DNA of 64,000 bases, from contig CAYONC010000001.1 of assembly GCA_964405265.1 (NCBI GenBank), forward strand, positions 137,871-201,870, given 5' to 3'. Below, piece after piece: positions 1 to 8,587 of the stretch (positions are counted from its first letter, which is position 1; each line of letters begins with the position of its first letter). The stretch is from Eshraghiella sp964405265. Its GTDB lineage: Bacteria; Bacillota; Clostridia; Lachnospirales; Lachnospiraceae. The translations under genes were made by a program, and so were the position numbers. Under the pieces are notes generated by a model that did not search any database, had not been told where the DNA came from, and saw only the letters and a list, made by a program, of their open reading frames with translations.

Positions 1-614
1 ATATCAGCTTCTACACTGTTCAAGTTCTGCATTACGGTTAAAAGCTGTTTTGATTTTACCAGGCTTGTTTCATTTTCATTTAAAGCTTCCAGATTTTCTA
101 AAACAATGTTATTCTCAAGAATTATTGCATCAGCAAATCTTTTGTTCGCACCATATTCCTCTGTATTCAGTTCTATTATTGTATAATCATCATTTTTATA
201 TCTGTTATATATTTTTTCATAAACCTCTTTTTGAATATTGAGTATTTCCAAATTATATTCATACTCCTGTAAAACCGTCTCACTAACATCTGAGTCCAAC
301 GTAAGAATAATATCTCCCTGAGTTACATATTCTCCATCATTTACATAAATTTCTTTAATTCTTCCTGCTGTTACTACTTTTAATGTTATAATCTCTTTTT
401 CCGTATGAACCGTACCGGCAGCCGTTACAACTATATCAAGCCTTGCAAAGCATGCCCAGCATATAGTACACACAATCAATGCAATAATCACATACATTAT
501 TATAAGACCCGTCCGATTAGCAGGCTTTTCAATTATTTCCTGTATTGACGGCAAAAAATCGTATTTTAAATTGTTTTCTCTCTTTCTTAACTCTTTTTTC
601 AGGTAATTTTTCAT
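1..614 (-). CDS. HlyD-like type I secretion membrane fusion protein (partial)
   Basis: Only the first ~204 codons lie in the window; the gene runs off the left edge. The start overlaps the stop of the upstream exporter gene as ATGA, so the two are translationally coupled. After a charged cytosolic tail (1-36) there is one membrane segment (about 37-58), then a biotinyl/lipoyl-like half-hairpin (about 62-106, with GRIKEIYVNDGEYV) and the start of a coiled coil. This is the order seen in HlyD-family adaptors, which bridge an ABC exporter to the exterior. In a monoderm with no TolC it presumably forms an extracytoplasmic channel extension. The substrate is unknown. Confidence 0.85.
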   Translation of the reverse strand, partial: MKNYLKKELRKRENNLKYDFLPSIQEIIEKPANRTGLIIMYVIIALIVCTICWACFARLDIVVTAAGTVHTEKEIITLKVVTAGRIKEIYVNDGEYVTQGDIILTLDSDVSETVLQEYEYNLEILNIQKEVYEKIYNRYKNDDYTIIELNTEEYGANKRFADAIILENNIVLENLEALNENETSLVKSKQLLTVMQNLNSVEAD

Positions 615-2734
615 TGTTCGGTCTCTCCTCTTTGCTGCCTGCTGTGCAGATATGCATATAATCCGTTCATAGCCATTAGTTTTTCCGGGCTGCCTGATTC
701 CACAAGTTCTCCTCTGTCTATAACCAGTATTTCATCTGCAGCAGCCAGCGTCGATAACCTGTGTGCAATTATTATAACAGTTCTTCCACTGCATATATCT
801 TTAAGATTATTCTGGATAATACTTTCTGATTCATAGTCAAGAGCAGATGTTGCCTCATCAAATATTAATATTCGAGGATTATTAATAATTGCTCTTGCAA
901 TTGCAATTCGCTGTTTCTGTCCTCCTGACAGTGTTATTCCCTTTTCACCTATGACAGTATCATAGCCCTCTTCCAGCTCCACTATAAAATCATGAGCTCC
1001 TGCAGTCTTTGCTGCTTCCATTATCTGTTCTGTTGAACAGATAGGACAATGTATGGAGATATTCTCCGCAACCGTACCGTTAAATATGAAATTTTCCTGA
1101 AGAACCACTCCAATCTTCCTTCTTAACAGTTGAGGTGAAATCAGTGATATGTCTATACCATCAATCGTTATCTTTCCGCTCTGAGGTATATAGAGCCTTT
1201 GCACAAGCTTTGAAATGGTACTTTTACCCGAACCGCTTCTTCCGACAAGACCGTAAATTCTATTTTCTTTCATCTCAAATGAAATACCGTGTAATACATC
1301 CGAACCATCTGACCTGTATCTGAATCTTACATTTTCAAACCTTATTTTGCCCTGTAATTCAGGTAAACCCGAAATAGTATGTCCTGACTTAATCTCTGTC
1401 GGAGAATTAAATATATCTCCGATACGTTTTACTGATAAGGATGCCTGTTGATACTCCTGCCATAACTGTACCAGTCTCAACACCGGTCCGCTGACTCTTC
1501 CCGAAAGCATTCTGAAAGCTACAAGCTGACCTATTGTCATGGTACCTGCAATAACCGACTTTGCTCCTAATATAAGTATAATCAGGTCAACAACATGCTG
1601 TATAAAATTTGCCACAATACCAGAGGTCTGTGATATGACAGATGTATTGTATCCTGCTTTAACATAATCCGCCTGCAGATTGCCCCACTTTTCTTCAAAG
1701 CTTTCTTCTAAAGCAAATGATTTAACTGTTTGGATTCCATTAATGGATTCAACAAGAAAAGATTGTGACCTTGCACCTGCTTCAAACTTTCTGTCAAGAC
1801 TCTTTTTAAAAAGCGGAGTAACTATAATTGAAAGTAGTGCAAACAGCGGCATTGATGCCAGTACCGCCATGGTTAAACCCTTACTGTAAAGAAACATTAC
1901 AGCTATATACACAATAATAAATACCATATCTATTGCTGAAGATAATGGCGTACCCGTAAGAAAAGATCTAATCTGGTCAAGTTCACGTACTCTTGCAACT
2001 GTTTCACCAACACGTCTTGATTCAAAATATTTTAATGGAAGTGAAAACAGATGCTTAAATAATCGTGCACTCAATGCAACATCTATCCTGTTTGTTGTAT
2101 GTACGAACAAATAGGATTTACATAAGCTGATAATCATTTCATATACATATACCAAAAATATTCCTATACCTATGGTATACAGTGTATTCATTGCCCTGTG
2201 AGAAAGCACCTTATCAACAACAACCTGTGTCATTAATGGTGTAAGAAGTCCTAATATCTGTATTACAAAAACAGCAATAATAACGCTGATAAATTGTTTT
2301 TTGTATTTTAGTATTGTTGGAATGAACCAGCTAAATCCGAATTTTTTTCCGTTATTCCACTCATTTGCGGATGATGCTTTTTTCCCGATCACAATTATGT
2401 CCCCATTAATCATACTTAGAAGTACATCCTCAGTAACAGTTTGAGGCTGTCCTGTCATGGGATTTAATATCATCCACCTGTCATCAGAATTATTCAGTAT
2501 CAGAATATAATTATTATCCCTGCACTTTGCAATAACAGGAACACTTAATTTCTCTATGGTCTTCTTCTTAAATCCGGCTGTTTTTATTTTTAATCCAAGT
2601 TCCTTTGCGGTTCTGATTATCTCAAAATCTACATCTCCCTGTTTTTCAAACCTGTTTTCAAATTTTGTATTTTCACATTTTACACCCAGCATTTTTAATG
2701 TAATTAAAAAGCATAAATATCCTGTGTTTTTCAT
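611..2734 (-). CDS. HlyB-like peptidase-domain ABC exporter (type I secretion)
   Basis: ATP-driven protein or peptide exporter, 707 aa. An N-terminal C39-like domain (about 1-115) is degenerate: the catalytic Cys region reads NTGYLC, with Thr where Cys should be, and no GHF histidine is visible. It therefore resembles the non-proteolytic C39-like domain of HlyB rather than a leader-cleaving bacteriocin exporter. A six-helix transmembrane domain follows, with HlyB-like stretches such as YFESRRVGETVARVRELDQI. The ATPase has Walker A GRSGSGKST, signature LSGGQKQRIAIARA and Walker B ILIFDEATSALD. The ATG at 2734 is chosen because GGAGAG lies 8 nt upstream; a longer frame begins at 2797. It is co-transcribed with the HlyD-like gene. 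Confidence 0.9.
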   Translation of the reverse strand: MKNTGYLCFLITLKMLGVKCENTKFENRFEKQGDVDFEIIRTAKELGLKIKTAGFKKKTIEKLSVPVIAKCRDNNYILILNNSDDRWMILNPMTGQPQTVTEDVLLSMINGDIIVIGKKASSANEWNNGKKFGFSWFIPTILKYKKQFISVIIAVFVIQILGLLTPLMTQVVVDKVLSHRAMNTLYTIGIGIFLVYVYEMIISLCKSYLFVHTTNRIDVALSARLFKHLFSLPLKYFESRRVGETVARVRELDQIRSFLTGTPLSSAIDMVFIIVYIAVMFLYSKGLTMAVLASMPLFALLSIIVTPLFKKSLDRKFEAGARSQSFLVESINGIQTVKSFALEESFEEKWGNLQADYVKAGYNTSVISQTSGIVANFIQHVVDLIILILGAKSVIAGTMTIGQLVAFRMLSGRVSGPVLRLVQLWQEYQQASLSVKRIGDIFNSPTEIKSGHTISGLPELQGKIRFENVRFRYRSDGSDVLHGISFEMKENRIYGLVGRSGSGKSTISKLVQRLYIPQSGKITIDGIDISLISPQLLRRKIGVVLQENFIFNGTVAENISIHCPICSTEQIMEAAKTAGAHDFIVELEEGYDTVIGEKGITLSGGQKQRIAIARAIINNPRILIFDEATSALDYESESIIQNNLKDICSGRTVIIIAHRLSTLAAADEILVIDRGELVESGSPEKLMAMNGLYAYLHSRQQRGETEQ

Positions 2735-2814
2735 CTTCTTCTCTCCTCGTATAATTTTTCTTCTGTTACAAAAAAAGGCTGCAATGATATTACACATTGC
2801 AACCGAACCATCAT
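2731..2814 (-). CDS. possible 27-aa leader ORF coupled to the exporter
   Basis: A short frame beginning with a double ATG (2814, 2811). An AAGGAG motif lies about 14 nt upstream. It ends in a TGA that overlaps the exporter start as ATGA. It reads MMVRLQCVISLQ and ends EEKLYEERRR. No family is recognised. It could be a coupling or leader peptide, a short peptide gene, or chance. The exact stop/start overlap is the only strong argument for it. Confidence 0.25.
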   Translation of the reverse strand: MMVRLQCVISLQPFFVTEEKLYEERRR

Positions 2815-2848
2815 AATGATTAAATCAACTCCTTATTGATATACCACC

Positions 2849-2911
2849 TTAGACTTCATGTTTTGCGACCCAACATTTCTGTAAGTGTGCCGATATTTTT
2901 TCGTCTTCCAT
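2849..2911 (-). CDS. possible 20-aa leaderless ORF
   Basis: An ATG lies 7 nt after the -10 box of the exporter promoter, so the transcript could start at or beside this ATG and be leaderless. The frame is MEDEKISAHLQKCWVAKHEV, then TAA. No homologue is recognised. It may be a regulatory leader peptide, a remnant of a longer gene, or coincidence. Confidence 0.2.
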   Translation of the reverse strand: MEDEKISAHLQKCWVAKHEV

Positions 2912-2918
2912 AAAAATT

Positions 2919-2947
2919 ATTGTATATACTTCGTTATAAGTTGTCAA
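2919..2947 (-). promoter_or_regulatory. sigma-A promoter of the type I export operon
   Basis: On the minus strand a perfect -35 TTGACA (2947-2942) is followed after 17 nt by -10 TACAAT (2924-2919). Transcription would begin near 2911, giving a leader of about 180 nt before the exporter ATG. Confidence 0.75.
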
Positions 2948-2954
2948 TTATTAT

Positions 2955-3002
2955 TTTAGTTGAATAATCATTTGTTGTTAATTTAGCCGGATAATCATTT
3001 GT
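2955..3002 (-). repeat. two 21-nt imperfect direct repeats upstream of the exporter promoter
   Basis: On the minus strand ACAAATGATTAT plus TAAA recurs at 3002-2982 and 2975-2955, with only a four-base block differing. The spacing is 27 bp. The nearer copy ends 8 bp upstream of the -35 box, the usual position of an activator site. The distal copy overlaps the tadA stop codon. Confidence 0.6.
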
Positions 3003-3468
3003 ATGAGCACTTCTTTCTTCTTCGCAATTCCTTAAAAAAATCCTGCATCAGTTCTTTACATTCATCTTCAAGGACACCTTTGACAATCTCCGCCTTATGA
3101 TTAAATCCGTCCATCTGCAGTATGTTAATGACTGAGCCTGCACAGCCTGCCTTGGAATTCATCGTTCCCATAACCACTCTCGGTATCCTTGCCTGTATGA
3201 TTGCACCCGCACACATCTGGCACGGCTCAAGGGTAACATACAGCGTACAATCCTCAAGACGCCAGTCACCCACCGTCTTTGCCGCCTTTTTAATGGCAAT
3301 GATTTCTCCGTGGGCAAGCGGTGACTTGTCCGTATTACGCCTGTTATATCCTCTTGCTATTATTTTGCCTTCACGGACAATAACGCACCCTATCGGCACT
3401 TCGTCAAGGGCTGCCGCTTTCTTCGCAAGCTTCAGTGCCGCTTTCATGTATTTTTCATCTTCCGTCAT
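2995..3468 (-). CDS. tadA: tRNA-specific adenosine deaminase
   Basis: Converts the wobble adenosine of tRNA-Arg(ACG) to inosine. The 157-aa protein shows the cytidine/deoxycytidylate deaminase zinc site: H53-G-E55 supplies the zinc histidine and catalytic glutamate, and PCQMC (82-86) supplies the two zinc cysteines. Most TadA proteins have HAE, so HGE is a mild variant. The ATG at 3468 is preferred over a GTG three codons earlier because GGTGG sits 7 nt upstream of the ATG. It is a single gene between the exporter promoter region and a divergently oriented acetyltransferase. Confidence 0.92.
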   Translation of the reverse strand: MTEDEKYMKAALKLAKKAAALDEVPIGCVIVREGKIIARGYNRRNTDKSPLAHGEIIAIKKAAKTVGDWRLEDCTLYVTLEPCQMCAGAIIQARIPRVVMGTMNSKAGCAGSVINILQMDGFNHKAEIVKGVLEDECKELMQDFFKELRRRKKCSYK

Positions 3469-3524
3469 ATTATCCACCGTTTTTTTATTTTACCGATATA
3501 GTTTATCATATCCGCAGTATTTAT

Positions 3525-3532
3525 GCTATACT
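3525..3532 (+). promoter_or_regulatory. extended -10 promoter of the GNAT gene
   Basis: TGCTATACT is an extended -10 element about 30 nt before the acetyltransferase start. No convincing -35 is visible at the usual distance. Confidence 0.4.
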
Positions 3533-3562
3533 GTAAAAAAAGCATCCAAAAGAGGTATACGT

Positions 3563-4147
3563 ATGCAGACATCATATACAACCCGTCGTCTTCTGCTTAA
3601 TGTGCTTAATGAAAATTCCGCAGAACACATTTTGAATTTTCTTAATGCGGGCAGGGATATTTTTTCAAAAACGGAATCGGTAAAACCTGATAATTTTTAC
3701 ACCCTTAATTACCAGACCGGTGTTGTGCGTGCCGAATATGATTATTTTCTAAAAGGAAAATACATCCGGTATTATATAAGCCTTCCAGAAAATCCGACGC
3801 GGATTATCGGCACCGTTTCCTTTGGAAACATACTTCCTTATCCTTATAATTCGTGTATTCTCGGTTATAAATTTCTTTCTGACTTTCAGCACAGAGGTTA
3901 TGCATTTGAGAGCACAGGCAGGCTTATTGATGCAATGTTTGAGGAAAACCGTATTCACAGAATGGAAGCATTCTGCCTCCCTGGTAACCGGACCTCAGCC
4001 GCTCTTCTTGAACGGCTGCATTTTCGGTGTGAAGGCGTTGCCGAGTCAGTCCTGTGTATTTCCGGTGAGTATTGTGACCACCTGCGATATGCGCTTATCA
4101 ATCCGGGAGTTCAGCTTTTTAACTCAGTATACCAGTATCCAAACTGA
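3563..4147 (+). CDS. GNAT-family N-acetyltransferase (RimJ/RimL type)
   Basis: A 194-aa protein of the Acetyltransf_3 / ribosomal-protein-acetylase-like group. The N-terminal TTRRLLLNVLNENSAEHI is the usual opening strand and helix. The acetyl-CoA loop is degenerate (FQHRGYAFES in place of the common RGxGxA pattern), followed by NRTSAALLERLHFRCEG, the typical C-terminal part of the fold. The substrate cannot be told. A much longer frame is open upstream, but ATG 3563 has AGAGG at the right distance and earlier codons overlap tadA antisense. The 3' end overlaps the next, convergent gene by 37 bp. Confidence 0.8.
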   Translation: MQTSYTTRRLLLNVLNENSAEHILNFLNAGRDIFSKTESVKPDNFYTLNYQTGVVRAEYDYFLKGKYIRYYISLPENPTRIIGTVSFGNILPYPYNSCILGYKFLSDFQHRGYAFESTGRLIDAMFEENRIHRMEAFCLPGNRTSAALLERLHFRCEGVAESVLCISGEYCDHLRYALINPGVQLFNSVYQYPN

Positions 4148-4920
4148 CTCAGGCATATATCGCTCCGCATACTGAATTTAAAATGATTGAAGCCGTACAT
4201 TGAAGCCATGCTGCGATCCCGTCCCGTATATATGCCCGGAACGCCGATTATGTACCTGTCACCTCCGGGACATCTCTGTTTTCCGATAATCAGGTGTCTG
4301 AAGCTGTAATACGCATGATTTAAAAAACTGTTGTTTCTTAATCCCCAGTTCACGTTGGGCAGACTGTCAATGTCAGCAGGTTCTATCTCTATACAGTCAT
4401 ATATTTCATCCTCAGAAAACAGCAGGACTTTTTCCCGTTCCCTGTATAATTCCTCCCACGGGTCGGTTTCCGGAACTTTTTCTGCCGCTTCGTATATGCT
4501 TTCTTCCTCAGCATCCTGCCATTCATCCCCGAACCTTATGGCATCCGTATCAACGGGCTTATCATCCCACTCTCCGGCAAATATTTTTGCCCTGTCCCCG
4601 TTTCTTGATAAAAAAACACCTCCGAGCCTGTCCCAGCATACGTCAGAGTTCTGTATATTATCCGCAAGCCCCATATATCTGAATTCACCTGTTCCCTCGC
4701 ATATATTCATACTGCCGAGATAAATTCCGCAGACATTTCTTCCCTTCCTGAAAAATACATGAACGTCAAAACAGTTTCCTCCGTCAAAATACGCACCTTT
4801 CATATTAACATGCACCTTTAAAAGTCCGTTTCTTATCTCCGATTTTGCAAATCCCGCATTGCGTTTTTTTATTCCGTTATTATATGCATACATATATGCA
4901 ATATTTCTGTTGCTCAACAT
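4111..4920 (-). CDS. DUF6128-like conserved protein
   Basis: A 269-aa protein of unknown function. The C-terminal third (NWGLRNNSFLNHAYYSFRHL, then GVPGIYTGRDRSMASMYGFN and FGYWY) resembles a domain I recall from Lachnospiraceae as DUF6128; this assignment is from memory. The N-terminal part is a beta-rich segment followed by an acidic linker (about 125-165). No signal peptide or membrane segment is present, so it is probably cytosolic. ATG 4920 is chosen because AAGGAG lies 8 nt upstream; an alternative start lies six codons earlier. It follows rsmA by 57 bp and may be the last gene of the metG-rsmA run. Confidence 0.65.
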   Translation of the reverse strand: MLSNRNIAYMYAYNNGIKKRNAGFAKSEIRNGLLKVHVNMKGAYFDGGNCFDVHVFFRKGRNVCGIYLGSMNICEGTGEFRYMGLADNIQNSDVCWDRLGGVFLSRNGDRAKIFAGEWDDKPVDTDAIRFGDEWQDAEEESIYEAAEKVPETDPWEELYREREKVLLFSEDEIYDCIEIEPADIDSLPNVNWGLRNNSFLNHAYYSFRHLIIGKQRCPGGDRYIIGVPGIYTGRDRSMASMYGFNHFKFSMRSDICLSQFGYWYTELKS

Positions 4921-4977
4921 AAAAACAGCTCCTTCCATTATCCTAATTAAGAATATATGGCAGAAGCCGTAAAAATA

Positions 4978-5844
4978 TTACTTCAATCTTGTGCTTATTT
5001 CATCGGAAAGCTTTGCAAATTCCTCAAGTGTCAGTGCTTCTCCCCTGACTGACGCTCCCTTGCCTAATTTTTCTATTGCTTCGGTTATTATTTCCTTAGG
5101 AAGGTGTATTTCGGAAGAATTATTAAGTCCGTTCGCAAGAGTTTTTCTTCTCTGGTTAAAGGATGCCCTTATTATTTTAAACATAAGAGCCTCATCCTCC
5201 GGTTCAGCCGGTTTTGTCTTATGTCTTGTAAGCCGTATGACTGCCGACCCTACACCCGGTCTCGGTATAAAACATTCCGGCGGTACATTGAGCACAATTT
5301 TTGGTTCTGCATAATACTGCACCGCAAGTGACAGTGCTCCGTAATCCTTGGTTCCCGGTCCGACCTGCATCCGGTCAGCCACCTCTTTCTGTACCATTAC
5401 GGTAATGCTTTCTATCGGTGCATGACTCTCAAACAGTCCCATTATTATCGGAGTAGTAATATAATATGGCAGGTTGGCAACCACCTTGACCGGTCTGCCG
5501 TTATTTTTTTCCTCCACAAGCCTTGTTATATCAACCTTCAGAATATCATCATTAATAACCGTCCAGTTATCATATTCAGACAGGGTATCTTCCAGTATCG
5601 GAATCAGATGCGAATCTATTTCAACCGCAGCAACCTCTCTTGCTTTCTCACATAAAATCTGCGTCATCGTTCCAATACCGGGTCCTATTTCAAGGACAAA
5701 ATCCTCCTTCGTGACTCCTGCTTCCCTGACAATTTTTTCAACAATACCTTCATCAACAAGAAAGTTCTGTCCGTATTTTTTTTGAAATACAAATCCATGT
5801 CTGTTAATTACGGCAAGTGTATTGGTTGGATTACTTAAATACAT
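4978..5844 (-). CDS. rsmA: 16S rRNA (A1518/A1519)-N6-dimethyltransferase
   Basis: KsgA/RsmA dimethylates two adjacent adenosines in the 3'-terminal hairpin of 16S rRNA late in 30S assembly. The 288-aa protein has GQNFLVD (25-31), the SAM-binding motif LEIGPGIG (51-58), the catalytic motif NLPYY and the FIPRPGVGSAV motif, all typical of the family. It starts inside the end of tatD (10-bp overlap) with an AAAAGG ribosome site inside that gene. The order metG-tatD-rsmA is common in Firmicutes, although the rnmV gene often found between tatD and rsmA is absent here. Confidence 0.96.
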   Translation of the reverse strand: MYLSNPTNTLAVINRHGFVFQKKYGQNFLVDEGIVEKIVREAGVTKEDFVLEIGPGIGTMTQILCEKAREVAAVEIDSHLIPILEDTLSEYDNWTVINDDILKVDITRLVEEKNNGRPVKVVANLPYYITTPIIMGLFESHAPIESITVMVQKEVADRMQVGPGTKDYGALSLAVQYYAEPKIVLNVPPECFIPRPGVGSAVIRLTRHKTKPAEPEDEALMFKIIRASFNQRRKTLANGLNNSSEIHLPKEIITEAIEKLGKGASVRGEALTLEEFAKLSDEISTRLK

Positions 5845-6614
5845 ATTTTATACATCCTTTTTGCATTTGCATTTGTCACTTCCACGACCTCATCAGCAGA
5901 AATACCTTTTATATCCGCTATTGCAGCGGCAATTTCCGGAATATACAGCGATGAATTCCGACTGCCCCTGTATGGCTCCGGTGCCATATACGGACAGTCC
6001 GTTTCAAGAAGTATGTTTTCTAACGGCACATAACTCACGGTTTCTTTCAGCTTACGTGCATTTTTAAAGGTAACGACCCCTCCGACACCTATATAAAAGC
6101 CCATATCAAGATACTTTGCCGCTTCCTCCGCAGAATATGAAAAACAGTGTATAACACCTCCACACGCTGAAGCCCCGCACGCATGAAGTACATCATATGT
6201 ATCCATTGCGGCATCCCTTGAATGAATAATTACCGGTTTGCCGGTCTCCTTTGCAATTTCTAACTGCTGCTCAAAACACCGGATCTGTTTCCCTGCATTA
6301 TCCCTGTTATGGCAGTAATCAAGTCCGATTTCTCCTACTGCGACTATTTTGGGATTATTAAGACATTCTTCCTTAATGAAATCAAGTATTTTCCCATCCA
6401 CCGTTTCAGCCTCATCCGGATGAATACCGAGTGCTCCGTATACAAAAGCATACCGTCCCGTCAGTTCCAGCGTCTGCCGGCAGCTTTCTTCGGACGCACC
6501 CACATTTACGACATACTCTATATTATTACGGGACAGAGATTTCAGCAATTCATCTCTGTCCGCATCAAATGCAGAATCCTCATAGTGGGCATGTGTTTCA
6601 AATATTCCTGACAT
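5835..6614 (-). CDS. tatD: TatD-family metal-dependent DNase
   Basis: An amidohydrolase-fold hydrolase of the TatD/YcfH family, reported as a 3'-5' DNase or D-aminoacyl hydrolase in different organisms. At 259 aa it has normal length. Metal ligands are visible as THAH (H8, H10), the GEIGLDYC motif (Glu, about 93), HSRDA, HCFS and LETDCPYMAPEPYRG, which closes the active site. Its start overlaps the metG stop by one base (TGATG), so translation is coupled. Confidence 0.94.
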   Translation of the reverse strand: MSGIFETHAHYEDSAFDADRDELLKSLSRNNIEYVVNVGASEESCRQTLELTGRYAFVYGALGIHPDEAETVDGKILDFIKEECLNNPKIVAVGEIGLDYCHNRDNAGKQIRCFEQQLEIAKETGKPVIIHSRDAAMDTYDVLHACGASACGGVIHCFSYSAEEAAKYLDMGFYIGVGGVVTFKNARKLKETVSYVPLENILLETDCPYMAPEPYRGSRNSSLYIPEIAAAIADIKGISADEVVEVTNANAKRMYKICI

Positions 6615-8566
6615 CAGCTTATCTCCGCACCGTTAGGCATATCTTTCTCTGCGGTAAGAAGGGCGAGATTGCCTTCTGCATCCTCCGCACAGAGCAGCAT
6701 TCCTTCGGATAACACGCCTGCCAGCTTTGCCGGTTTAAGGTTATACGCAACCACAACCTTTTTTCCTACCATCTCCTCAGCTGAATACTGCATTTTGATT
6801 CCGGAAACAATCTGCTTTACCTCGCTTCCGATTTTAACCTGCGAACAGAGAAGCTTTTTGGATTTAGGGACTTCCTCACATTTTAATATTTCACCGATTC
6901 TGAGCTGTATTCTGTCAAAATCATCAATGGTTATTTCCGGCTTTTTCTCAACGTCAATTCCCGGATGCAGCTTTTCAATGTCATCTTCTTTATTTTTTTT
7001 CATTGCCTCCGCTTTATCAAGCACTTCCTGAAGATCAAGCCTTGCAAAAAGTATTTCCGGCTTTTCCGTTACCCTGTTTCCTGAAGGATATAATCCGAAT
7101 TTATCAAGCTCCGACAGACTTCTTGCCGGAGCATTAAGCTGTGCAAATATTTTTTCTGATGTTTCCGGCATATGCGGTGCAAGAAGAACGGCTCCAATCG
7201 TAATTCCTTCAACAAGATTATATAATACGGTTTCGAGTCTCTCCCTGCCGTTTTCATCCTTCGCAAGCACCCATGGCATGGTTTCGTCAATGTATTTATT
7301 GCATCTCTTAAACAGATTGAAAATTTCCGTTATTGCATCGGCAACACGGAGTTTTTCCATTTTTTCATCTACCTTCCTGACCGCTTCAAGAATGGTATTT
7401 TTAAAATCGTCATCCGTTTCTCCCGTAACACCGGCATTGCTTACCACTCCTCCGAAATATTTATTGGACATTGAAATGGTTCTGTTCACAAGATTTCCCA
7501 GTGTATTGGCAAGTTCCGAATTAAGCCTTTCCACCATAAGCTCCCACGTTATCACACCGTCATTTTCAAACGGCATTTCATGAAGCACAAAGAATCTTAC
7601 GGCATCTACTCCGAATACATCCACAAGATCATCGGCATATATGACATTACCCTTTGACTTACTCATCTTGCCGTCTCCCTGAAGCAGCCACGGGTGTCCG
7701 AATATCTGCTTTGGAAGCGGTAAATCAAGTGCCATAAGGAATATCGGCCAGTATATGGTATGAAAACGTATTATGTCCTTGCCGATAAGATGTAAATCTG
7801 CAGGCCAGTATTTATTATATGTTTCATCACTATTGCCGTCACAGTCATATCCGAGTCCCGTAATGTAGTTTGTCAGGGCATCAAGCCACACGTATATCAC
7901 GTGTCTGTCATCAAAATCAACCGGTATTCCCCACTTAAAGGAGCTTCTTGAAACGCAGAGATCCTGAAGTCCCGGAAGCAGAAAATTATTCATCATCTCA
8001 TTTTTTCTTGACACCGGCTGAATAAATTCAGGATGCGTATTAATATGTTCTATAAGTCTGTCCGCATATTTGCTCATTCTGAAAAAATATGCCTCTTCAC
8101 TGGCAGGCTTTACTTCCCTTCCGCAGTCCGGACATTTTCCGTCTTTAAGCTGTGATTCTGTCCAGAATGACTCGCAAGGAGTACAATAAAGCCCTTCATA
8201 TGAGCTTTTGTATATGTCTCCGCGGTCGTATAATTTTTTGAATATTTTCTGAACCTGTTTTTCATGATAGTCATCAGTGGTTCTTATAAATTTGTCGTAT
8301 GACGTATTCATAAGATTCCATATTCTTTTAATTTCATCGGAAACATTATCCACAAATTCCTTCGGTGTAATTCCTGCTTCAAGAGACTTTAATTCTATTT
8401 TCTGTCCGTGTTCATCGGTTCCCGTCTGAAAGCGTACGTCATATCCCTGCATCCTCTTATATCTTGCAATACTGTCTGCAAGAATAATTTCATAGGTATT
8501 GCCTATATGCGGCTTACCTGACGTGTAAGCTATCGCCGTCGTGATGTAATAAGGTTTTTTGCACAT
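6614..8566 (-). CDS. metG: methionyl-tRNA synthetase
   Basis: Charges tRNA-Met with methionine. The 650-aa class I enzyme has the HIGH-type motif (H20-IGN), a zinc knuckle with Cys 128, 131, 145 and 148, KMSKS at 300-304, an alpha-helical anticodon domain, and a C-terminal OB-fold tRNA-binding domain (about 545-650, with the LRIGEI and SEGMLLCA regions). ATG 8566 is preceded by AAAGGAG. A second ATG 7 nt upstream is out of frame. It is followed by tatD and rsmA with overlapping ends. Confidence 0.97.
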   Translation of the reverse strand: MCKKPYYITTAIAYTSGKPHIGNTYEIILADSIARYKRMQGYDVRFQTGTDEHGQKIELKSLEAGITPKEFVDNVSDEIKRIWNLMNTSYDKFIRTTDDYHEKQVQKIFKKLYDRGDIYKSSYEGLYCTPCESFWTESQLKDGKCPDCGREVKPASEEAYFFRMSKYADRLIEHINTHPEFIQPVSRKNEMMNNFLLPGLQDLCVSRSSFKWGIPVDFDDRHVIYVWLDALTNYITGLGYDCDGNSDETYNKYWPADLHLIGKDIIRFHTIYWPIFLMALDLPLPKQIFGHPWLLQGDGKMSKSKGNVIYADDLVDVFGVDAVRFFVLHEMPFENDGVITWELMVERLNSELANTLGNLVNRTISMSNKYFGGVVSNAGVTGETDDDFKNTILEAVRKVDEKMEKLRVADAITEIFNLFKRCNKYIDETMPWVLAKDENGRERLETVLYNLVEGITIGAVLLAPHMPETSEKIFAQLNAPARSLSELDKFGLYPSGNRVTEKPEILFARLDLQEVLDKAEAMKKNKEDDIEKLHPGIDVEKKPEITIDDFDRIQLRIGEILKCEEVPKSKKLLCSQVKIGSEVKQIVSGIKMQYSAEEMVGKKVVVAYNLKPAKLAGVLSEGMLLCAEDAEGNLALLTAEKDMPNGAEIS

Positions 8567-8587
8567 TTTTCATTATCTCCTTTTATC

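Noticed and set aside
2735..2797. Longer exporter start at 2797
   Set aside because: The added residues are not C39-like, and a better ribosome site lies 8 nt before ATG 2734.
3122..3562. In-frame upstream extension of the GNAT gene
   Set aside because: It is antisense to tadA, has no ribosome site, and the GNAT fold begins at 3563 behind AGAGG.
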